The notes under the pieces were generated by a model. It was not told the DNA's origin. It worked only from the letters and a program-made list of their open reading frames with translations, and did not search any database. This document shows positions 1-5,452 of a stretch of 6,481 bases of DNA, in pieces; the stretch's first letter is position 1; every line of letters starts with the position of its first letter. The stretch is taken from the NCBI GenBank assembly GCA_002049985.1, contig MVCY01000099.1, positions 1 to 6,481 of the forward strand. Reading direction: 5' to 3'. Made by a program: the position numbers and the translations under genes. Source of the stretch: Candidatus Latescibacteria bacterium 4484_181. Its GTDB lineage: Bacteria > Latescibacterota > MVCY01.

Positions 1-76
1 GAAATTCCACGATGCTGAACAGTTGTCCTTCAAGTTTAATGACCATTCCGTTTCTGAAATCTGCAGTTGTAGCCAT
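1..76 (-). CDS. efp: Elongation factor P, N-terminal 25 codons, cut by window edge
   Basis: EF-P binds the ribosome between the P and E sites and relieves stalling at consecutive prolines. The window holds only the start: ATG at 74-76 gives MATTADFRNGMVIKLEGQ and then LFSIVEF, the first strands of the KOW-like N-terminal domain, a close match to bacterial EF-P beginnings. The modified-lysine loop and the two OB domains lie outside. A GGAGG site 7 nt upstream supports the start. efp commonly lies directly after a pepQ-type gene; here 768 nt of noncoding sequence separate them, so efp probably has its own promoter. No lesion is visible in the part seen. Confidence 0.93.
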   Translation of the reverse strand, partial: MATTADFRNGMVIKLEGQLFSIVEF

Positions 77-83
77 CTGCTAG

Positions 84-88
84 CCTCC
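84..88 (-). promoter_or_regulatory. Ribosome binding site of efp
   Basis: GGAGG on the minus strand, 7 nt before ATG 74-76. This is a near-ideal Shine-Dalgarno sequence and fixes the efp start. Confidence 0.85.
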
Positions 89-140
89 ATCATGGTCTCT
101 TGGTGAGAAACCGAGCAACGAAGATTTGTCTGTTTGTGCT

Positions 141-210
141 ACGGGGCGGCAGTTTCTCAAGGGTAGAACACTTCGATCCCGCTTTCGCCTCATCCCTCCG
201 CGGGGTGCCC
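141..210. other. GC-rich structured patch upstream of efp
   Basis: This stretch is visibly richer in G and C than its surroundings. CCCGC at 178-182 pairs with GCGGG at 200-204, and on the minus strand the intervening loop contains a GCGAAAGC hairpin of GNRA type. It lies in the probable efp upstream region, about 65-135 nt before the efp start. It may be part of a dispersed repeat or of the efp leader RNA. No known RNA family was recognised, and its open frames lack protein-like sequence. Confidence 0.3.
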
Positions 211-319
211 TTCGTTTGGTTGCTTTTCCTGTTGAGCAGTCTGCATCCTTTACGTTTGCAATTTCAAGAATTTTTAACCCAGATTCGGAAGACCTATGAA
301 AAATAAGAAAGACCCTGTC

Positions 320-333
320 GTCCCTAAAGGGAC
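320..333. repeat. Perfect inverted repeat GTCCCT-AA-AGGGAC
   Basis: Six-base arms with a 2-nt centre, most likely folding as a 5-bp stem with a TAAA loop. It is symmetric, so it could be a protein-binding operator or a small hairpin. No T-run follows on either strand, which argues against an intrinsic terminator. No matching second copy is present in the window. Confidence 0.4.
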
Positions 334-422
334 TTAGAATAAATGGCCAGTCTCATTTGCCGCAGACATTTTGTCCTTATTGGGACAGATAAGAGGTGGG
401 CGTATCAGAAGGCATTTTTAGC

Positions 423-458
423 CGCAAAGTTCGTCAGGAAGTCGCAAAGAGCGCAGAG
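423..458. repeat. CGCAAAG-type short repeat cluster
   Basis: CGCAAAG occurs at 423-429 and 443-449, and a one-base variant CGCAGAG at 452-458. Runs of CGCAAAG-like heptamers are a common intergenic motif in some environmental bacterial genomes (general recollection, not a search). With unit spacings of 20 and 9 nt it is irregular, so it is not a CRISPR array or a clean tandem repeat. Function unknown. Confidence 0.45.
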
Positions 459-670
459 GGCCAATTATCTATCTATGAAACCCTCGCCTGCCTTATACCC
501 CATCCCGTTCTTTGCTGTTATCTTAAGTGATAAGCTTTTGGTACACACAAGATATGGTCTTTAAACTTACGGAGTCAAACCCTGGGTTATTTAACACAGG
601 TGCAGATTCAGACGGGAAAATGGGGTTGCTGGCAGTATACTATGGACTTGCTTGAGATATCTATTTCTGG

Positions 671-715
671 GCTCTCCAGAGCGCGATTCCATCGGCGTCT
701 GGAAACGCCTCCTAC
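671..715 (-). repeat. REP-like palindromic element with two or three hairpins
   Basis: Read on the minus strand the element begins with GTAGGAGGCG and folds as GGCGT-TTCCAG-ACGCC (709-694), then a small GAT-GGA-ATC hairpin, then GCTCT-GG-AGAGC (682-671). The TAGGAG opening, followed by a GC hairpin and a second related hairpin, resembles widespread bacterial REP/BIME intergenic repeats of the TGTAGGAGCGG...CCGC kind. That resemblance is from memory and not from a search. Such elements are usually multicopy, noncoding and mobilised by REP-associated transposases; none is in this window. Confidence 0.55.
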
Positions 716-844
716 AACCTGTTTTCAAGGTAGAGTAGAATACGTTTTCTGTGAAATTGCCATTTTTCAGCAGAATTTATGCAAGAGATAGAAAGATCTT
801 CAGAGGAGTTTTTCCGAAACTGGGTTTAATAAAGCTCTGGTTGC

Positions 845-1845
845 TTAATACTGTAGGCAGATAAATTCGGTGTCTGTTTTGGTTAACTCTTCGCAGCCCT
901 CTTCTTTAATTAGTATCACATTCTCTATTCTGATGCCTCCCCAGCCGGGGATATAGATACCTGGCTCCACAGTGATTACCATGCCTGGTTTTAAGACGAC
1001 GCCATCTTTCCACGAGATACGGGGCGCTTCGTGTATCTGGAGTCCTATGCCGTGGCCTAAGGAATGGCGAAAGTTCGGCCCATAGCCTGCGTTTTCGATG
1101 ATCTGGCGCGCCGTTCTGTCCAGCTCGCAAGAATTCATTCCAGCTTTAGCCTTTTTGATCGCCTCTCTCTGAGCTTGATGCACCAGAGCATACCTCTGTT
1201 TCTGCTCTCGGGTAGCCTCCCCGACTACATCCTACGGCCGGTGGGGGTGGCATGGGGCATAGACGACCTTTCTCCCGAGGCTACAATGGTGTTAAAAGCA
1301 GCCCTTTCCCCTCCTGATTTCCTGATTCGGTAGTCAATTTCAGCCGCCAGCTCCTGCTCACTGATCCCCGGCTTTACCAGGGGCAGTATCTGTTCAAACA
1401 CCCTATCGGTGATCTCCACTGCCCGTTGGATCTTCTCAATCTCACCCTTATCTTTAATCACAGAGAAGTTTTCTATTAAATCCCTTTTAGGGACTAAGGA
1501 TACAGAGGAGGGGAGGGTATCTTTAAGCTTCAGATACTGCTCAAAGGGGAGGTGTTGGCTTTCAAAGCCCATCTTCTCTCCGAGCACCCTTGGGGGGAGC
1601 AGAGAGAATTCTTCCCATAGTTGGTCCTGGGCGATTCTGATCTCACAGCCAGAGGCCTTCGATCGGGCTTCTTCTTCATAACGGAAGTCGGTGATGAGAA
1701 ACTCCCCTTCGAGCCCGATCAGAAGGAGGGCATTAGAGCTGGAGAGGCCAGTGAGATAGCGTATATTTACCGAAGAGGAGACCAACAGACTGTCTATTTG
1801 CTCTTCGGCTAGCTTTGCCCGTAGTTTTTCAATCCTGTTCTTCAT
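845..1845 (-). pseudogene. pepQ: Xaa-Pro dipeptidase / aminopeptidase (M24), frameshifted by an internal deletion
   Basis: M24-family metallopeptidase of the YqhT/PepQ/PepP group, which removes or cleaves residues next to proline in peptides; cytosolic. The first part (1845-1229) has a creatinase-type N-terminal domain (MKNRIEKLRAKLAEEQIDS, NIRYLTGLSSSNALLLIG) and the start of the catalytic domain (FNTIVASGERSSMPHATPTG). After GRR the frame hits TAG at 1225-1227. The catalytic domain resumes in another frame at 1228 (VVGEATREQKQRYALVHQA) and runs to TAA at 845. This second part has the metal-ligand His in HSLGHGIGLQIHEAP and both Glu ligands in VTVEPGIYIPG and IRIEN. The missing piece, about 76 nt judged from B. 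subtilis YqhT, covers the DFG...SDxTRT segment with both Asp metal ligands, so neither half can be active. The ATG lies inside the TPR gene and no strong SD precedes it. efp follows, but 768 nt away instead of the usual close spacing. PepP and PepQ subtypes cannot be separated here. Confidence 0.93.
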
Positions 1846-2446
1846 CAGCTTGCTCTCTGGCTGCCAGTTGGGCCTCCAGTTGAGCTAACCTCTGTTTTGA
1901 CGTCTGGTCCTCTGGGTTCTGATCCAAAACCTGCCGATAGATGTTTATGGCCTTTTCTATGCGACCTTGAGTTGCGTATATCTCTGCCAATGTAGGAGTA
2001 GCAAGTTCGGAGTACTTCGATGTGATATCCTCCTCAGGGGCTGATTTTATAGCCAGTGTCCCTCGAGAAAACCCTAATTCCTCCCGGAGGAAATCGATTT
2101 TATCCTTGAGCCCTGGGGCCAACGGATCCAGCCTCAATGCCCGCTTCAGGTTACTCAGAGCCAGCATAGTTTGGCCCAGGGCCTGGTTGATCTCGGCCAG
2201 ATAGCAAAAAGCGGCCGTATTATTGGGATCCAGACGGAGAACCCTTTTAAACTCTCTCCTTGCCTCCTTAAAGCAGGAGGCCGCTAGATAACACTTGCCC
2301 AGGACCAAGTGGCCGGAGATGCAATAGGGATCGTCTCTTAATCCTTCCTTACAAAACCTTATGGCCTCATCAAGCTCTCCGCGTCTCAGGTACTCAGAAG
2401 CTAAGCGAAAGAAATCTGAGGAATTTGCTGGCACTTTCCTGTTCAT
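1829..2446 (-). CDS. Small tetratricopeptide-repeat (TPR) protein
   Basis: A 205-residue protein built mostly of TPR helices, probably a cytosolic protein-protein interaction scaffold; specific partners are unknown. No signal peptide or membrane segment is visible. About three TPR units run in a row near residues 6-110 (SDFFRLASEYLRRGELDEAI, then GHLVLGKCYLAASCFKEA, then AAFCYLAEINQALGQ, with the usual DPN/DPL turns). After a charged linker a fourth follows (TPTLAEIYATQGRIEKAI, ending LDQNPEDQ). The C-terminus, rich in Gln, Ala and Glu, looks like a short coiled coil. Start choice: GGGGAG at 2462-2457 sits 10 nt before ATG 2446, giving MNRKVPANSS. In-frame ATGs at 2455 and 2470 are possible, but the first is too close to that SD and the second has none. 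The gene follows a strong promoter and its end overlaps the pepQ start by 17 nt, implying coupled translation. No lesion is visible, unlike both flanking genes. Confidence 0.82.
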   Translation of the reverse strand: MNRKVPANSSDFFRLASEYLRRGELDEAIRFCKEGLRDDPYCISGHLVLGKCYLAASCFKEARREFKRVLRLDPNNTAAFCYLAEINQALGQTMLALSNLKRALRLDPLAPGLKDKIDFLREELGFSRGTLAIKSAPEEDITSKYSELATPTLAEIYATQGRIEKAINIYRQVLDQNPEDQTSKQRLAQLEAQLAAREQADEEQD

Positions 2447-2491
2447 AATTTCCATACTCCCCAGGGCCATTAGCGCTCGCTCTTAGGTTGT

Positions 2492-2506
2492 TTTTGGTTG
2501 CCAAAA
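2492..2506 (-). promoter_or_regulatory. Hairpin in the TPR-gene leader
   Basis: A 6-bp perfect stem, TTTTGG and CCAAAA around a 3-nt loop, with A/T-rich sequence on either side that could lengthen it through mismatches. It would lie in the leader RNA about 45 nt before the TPR start. On the minus strand the T-rich tract precedes the stem instead of following it, so it is not a normal intrinsic terminator. No known riboswitch or leader family was recognised; it may only be a spacer structure. Confidence 0.3.
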
Positions 2507-2612
2507 GAAAAATACCAAAACTTTGAGCGACTTTTCAGGCCACCTAACCGATTTCTGAGGAGAGAGCAGTAGTCCAACAGAGCAGATCCAAATAGACCTG
2601 ACTCTGTGCTTT

Positions 2613-2641
2613 AATATACATGAGGGCACGTTAAATGTCAA
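2613..2641 (-). promoter_or_regulatory. Sigma-70 type promoter for the TPR-pepQ unit
   Basis: On the minus strand a perfect -35 box TTGACA (2641-2636) is followed by exactly 17 nt and a -10 box TATATT (2618-2613). It lies in the gene-free stretch after carB and points at the TPR gene. Transcription would start near 2606, giving a leader of about 160 nt before the TPR start. Both box quality and spacing are near consensus, which is unusual for chance. No operator was recognised around it. Confidence 0.72.
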
Positions 2642-2703
2642 TGGCATTCTCATAGGTTTACGGGACTCCGGGTTGAAAACCCCTCCCTGTCTCACTCGAG
2701 TCT

Positions 2704-2766
2704 CTGTTTGTGTCCATTGACCGGGGCACTATCCAGCAAATGTAGAGGGACCATTCCGACAAACAG
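2704..2766. repeat. Short inverted-repeat-bounded block of about 63 bp
   Basis: CTGTTTGT at 2704-2711 is repeated inverted as ACAAACAG at 2759-2766, with 47 nt between. The flanks partly continue the symmetry (GTCCATT against AATGG). It lies in noncoding sequence just downstream of the broken carB end. It could form a cruciform or be a remnant of a tiny non-autonomous element, or be chance. No flanking target duplication was identified. Confidence 0.35.
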
Positions 2767-2877
2767 GTGCACAATGGCTAACCAAGGTAAGCCGCCACAG
2801 GCAGAGAAGCAATAGGTTAACTCCGTTAAATAACCGAAGCGCATCTTGAGCAGGTTTCATCTGAGAAGTGAAGAGAT

Positions 2878-5439
2878 TCAGTCACTAAATGTAGATACAC
2901 CTTCGTGCAGCTTCAATGCCAACTCGCATCTTATTCCTCTCTTTTCCAAGGTTTTTTATATTTGTCGGCGACTGATATCAGGACTGTTCCTTCAACAGGC
3001 AGCTTCATCTCCGCTGCTTCTTCAGCTTTGCAAAACGCCAATCCAAATGAAGAGGACATAACTTAGCTCTTTTTCTTTTGGCAAGTTGAAATCGCGTAAT
3101 TTCTTGCCTATCATTATCTTCGTAGCCACCTTAGCCAGAGGCACACCTGTAGCCTTGCTCACGAAAGGCACTGTCCTTGATGCCCTGGGATTCACCTCTA
3201 GGACATAGACACTCTCACCCAAGAGGGCATACTGAATGTTAATTAATCCGATCACCTTAAGCTCTCTTGCCAGAGAACGGGTATAGTCTTTAATAGTTCT
3301 GATCACTTTTGGATTCAGACTGTGGGGTGGAAGAACGCAGGCGCTATCTCCAGAATGCACTCCTGCTTCTTCTATATGCTCCATTATCCCACCAATAAAG
3401 ACCTCATCTCCATCACATACGGCATCCACCTCTATTTCTATCGCCTTCTCGAGGAATTTATCGATCAACACAGGGTGTTGAGGGCTGTGGAACAGAGAGT
3501 TTCTCTAAAATAGCCTTAAATCTTTCTCTATCTTCAGCTATATCTATACTCTCCGGAGAAGTTCCCAATATTTTTACTCCATTTTTTTCTAGATCTTTAG
3601 CTAAATTCAGCGGGGTCTGTCCACCAAATTGCACAATAACACCCATGGGCTCCTCCTTCTCATAGATATTCAGCACATCTTCCACAGTTAAAGGTTCAAA
3701 ATAGAGGCGGTCAGAGGTATCATAATCAGTAGAGACTGTCTCAGGGTTGGAATTTACCATTATGGTTTCAAACCCTTCTTCCCTTAAAGCAAAAGCAGCA
3801 TGCACACAGGCGTAGTCAAACTCTATACCCTGGCCTATCCTATTGGGGCCGCTTCCCAGGATCATCACTTTCTTGGTCGTTGAAGGTTTGACCTCATCTT
3901 CTGACTCATAGGTAGAGTAATAATAGGGTGTCACTGCCTCAAACTCTGCTGCACACGTATCCACCATCTTGTATGTGGGCAGAATCTTTCTTCTCTCCCT
4001 CAAGTCTCTTATTGCTTTTTCATCTGTCGAGAGGATTCGGGCCAGGCTATGGTCTGAGAAGCCATATTCTTTTGCCTTACGAAGTAAATCCACAGGAACA
4101 GATTCTACACTATGGGAGGACAATTCTATCTCAAGGTCGTAGATATCCTTAAGTTGAGACAAGAACCATGGATCTATCTTTGTCAATCGATGAATCTCAT
4201 CTAAGCCCATTCCTGAGTGATAAGCCTGGTAGATATAGAAGACCCTTTCTGAATCAGGGGTAATCAATTTCTCTTCTAAGGCATCTCTCTTTAATCTCCG
4301 CAAATTATCACTACCCGCAGCCAGCCCGAACCTTCCGATCTCCATAGAACGGATCGCCTTCTGCAGAGCCTCTTTAAAAGTCCTGCCGATAGCCATTGCC
4401 TCACCAACGGATTTCATTTGAGTAGTTAACACTCGACTTGCCTGAGGGAATTTTAGTTGGCTCAAATGAGGCCGGAGTCTCTCTGGTGATATCATTGGGG
4501 ATCTCGTCTAACGTGAATCCCACTGCCAGCTTAGCGGCAATCTTGGCAATAGGAAATCCTGTTGCTTTGGAGGCAAGAGCAGATGAGCGAGATACCCGAG
4601 GGTTCATCTCAATCACTACCATGCGGCCGTTTTCCGGATGCATCTCTCATAGATTGATACTCTTTATCCGATAGAGTCTGCGCTGGCGCTACAGTAATCG
4701 AATCGCCAGTGTGAATACCCATAGGGTCAAAGTTTTCAATGGAGCAGATAATTACCACATTATCTTTAATGTCACGCATTACCTCAAGTTCATATTCCTT
4801 CCAGCCGATTACAGACTCCTCAATCAGAACTTGGCGAATACGACTTATCTGTATGCCTCTCGCAGCAATCTCCTTTAATTCCTCAATATTATAGGCAATT
4901 CCACCCCCCGTGCCCCCTAAGGTATAGGCCGGCCTGATAACAACTGGATAGCCTATCTGTTGAGCAATGCTAATTGCTTCATCAACCGAATAGGCAGAAT
5001 GACTTCTGGGCATAGGTAGGCCTATTCTCTCCATAGCCTGTTTGAAAAGGATTCTATCTTCGGCCTTTTCAATTGCTTCAAGTTTGGCGCCAATCAATTC
5101 CACATTAAACTTCCTCAAAATTCTTCTCTTAGACAAAGCTACTGCCACATTAAGTCCTGTCTGTCCGCCCAGAGTGGGCAAAAGGGCCTCTGGCCTTTCA
5201 ATTTCAATAATCTTCTCTACAACCTCAGGGGTAATTGGCTCTATATAAGTACGTTCGGCCATCTCCGGGTCAGTCATAATTGTTGCCGGATTTGAGTTCA
5301 CCAATATCACCTCAAACCCCTCCTGTCTTAAGGCCTTGCAAGCTTGGGTTCCCGAATAGTCAAACTCACAGGCCTGGCCAATTACAATTGGGCCAGAACC
5401 GATGATTAATATTTTGCTTATGTCTTCTCTTTTCGGCAT
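2878..5439 (-). pseudogene. carB: Carbamoyl-phosphate synthase large subunit, broken by at least five internal deletions and a lost C-terminus
   Basis: CarB makes carbamoyl phosphate from bicarbonate, ammonia and two ATP, using two ATP-grasp halves followed by an MGS-like allosteric domain. The start MPKREDISKILIIGSGP (ATG 5437-5439) matches the family; the SD-like sequence before it (GAAGCGAAG) is weak. Conserved text continues through four reading frames. Segments: 5439-4639 (first ATP-grasp, to YQSMRDA), 4637-4455 (PENGRMVVIEMNPRVSRSS to ASFEPT), 4453-3482 (KFPQASRVLTTQMKS, oligomerisation domain, GSGPNRIGQGIEFDY, to SVPQP), 3480-3055 (QHPVLIDKFLEKAIEIEVDA to EKELSYV), 3056-about 2953 (SSFGLAFCKAEEA to ISVADKYKK), and about 2952-2881 (TLEKRGIRCELALKLHEG, then an unrelated tail and stop). 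Against E. coli CarB the missing pieces are about 65, 41, 167, about 100 and about 60-70 nt, plus roughly 75 C-terminal residues. They include the first-site GGSNVQFA strand and the second-site RPSYVLGGRAMEIVYD ATP-binding region. As written it cannot encode a working enzyme. The retained pieces show no stops or obvious point decay, so a recent event or an assembly error is likely. Confidence 0.95.
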
Positions 5440-5452
5440 ACTTCGCTTCGGG

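Larger units (their letters stand above)
77..844. other. Long gene-free spacer between pepQ and efp, rich in short repeats
   Basis: None of the open frames in this stretch, on either strand, shows a recognisable domain or a credible ribosome binding site, and no tRNA or rRNA pattern was found. The spacer carries several structured pieces described separately: a REP-like double hairpin (671-715), CGCAAAG-type repeats (423-458), a perfect inverted repeat (320-333), and a GC-rich structured patch (141-210). Further weak hairpins are TTATC-6-GATAA at 518-533 and TGTCC-6-GGACA at 372-387. The efp promoter must lie here or upstream, but no convincing -35/-10 pair was seen. Confidence 0.65.
2471..2877. 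other. Gene-free stretch between the carB remnant and the TPR gene
   Basis: No reading frame here shows recognisable protein sequence or a good ribosome binding site. The part nearest carB may hold an unrecognisable remnant of the carB C-terminus. It contains the promoter at 2613-2641, a 5-bp hairpin at 2670-2682 (GGGTT-GAA-AACCC), an 8-bp inverted repeat at 2704-2711 and 2759-2766, and in the TPR leader a hairpin at 2492-2506 (TTTTGG-TTG-CCAAAA). No hairpin is followed by a T-run on the minus strand, so no clear intrinsic terminator for carAB is seen. Confidence 0.6.

Noticed and set aside
423..458. CRISPR array
   Set aside because: Units are only 7 nt and spacings of 20 and 9 nt are irregular; no cas gene is present.
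518..540. Forward-strand terminator (TTATC-GATAA hairpin followed by GCTTTTG)
   Set aside because: The stem is only 5 bp and AT-rich, and there is no forward-strand gene upstream for it to end.
100..791. Three short forward-strand open frames (100-306, 343-564, 600-791)
   Set aside because: No domain-like sequence, no suitable ribosome binding site, and they run across hairpins and repeats in an otherwise minus-strand region.
77..844. tRNA or other standard RNA gene in the spacer
   Set aside because: No T-loop GGTTCGAATCC-type motif or cloverleaf-compatible arms were found on either strand.
2670..2682. Intrinsic terminator for carAB
   Set aside because: The GGGTT-GAA-AACCC hairpin is short and no T-run follows on the minus strand.
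2483..2695. 70-residue minus-strand open frame
   Set aside because: It contains the strong promoter, lacks an SD sequence, and its translation has no recognisable motif.
2846..3061. 71-residue forward open frame
   Set aside because: It is antisense to the carB MGS-domain remnant, which gives clear protein similarity on the other strand.
3022..4643. Programmed ribosomal frameshifting or introns explaining the carB frame changes
   Set aside because: At each joint conserved coding residues are missing, so shifting frame alone could not restore the protein. No slippery heptamer or intron boundary was seen.
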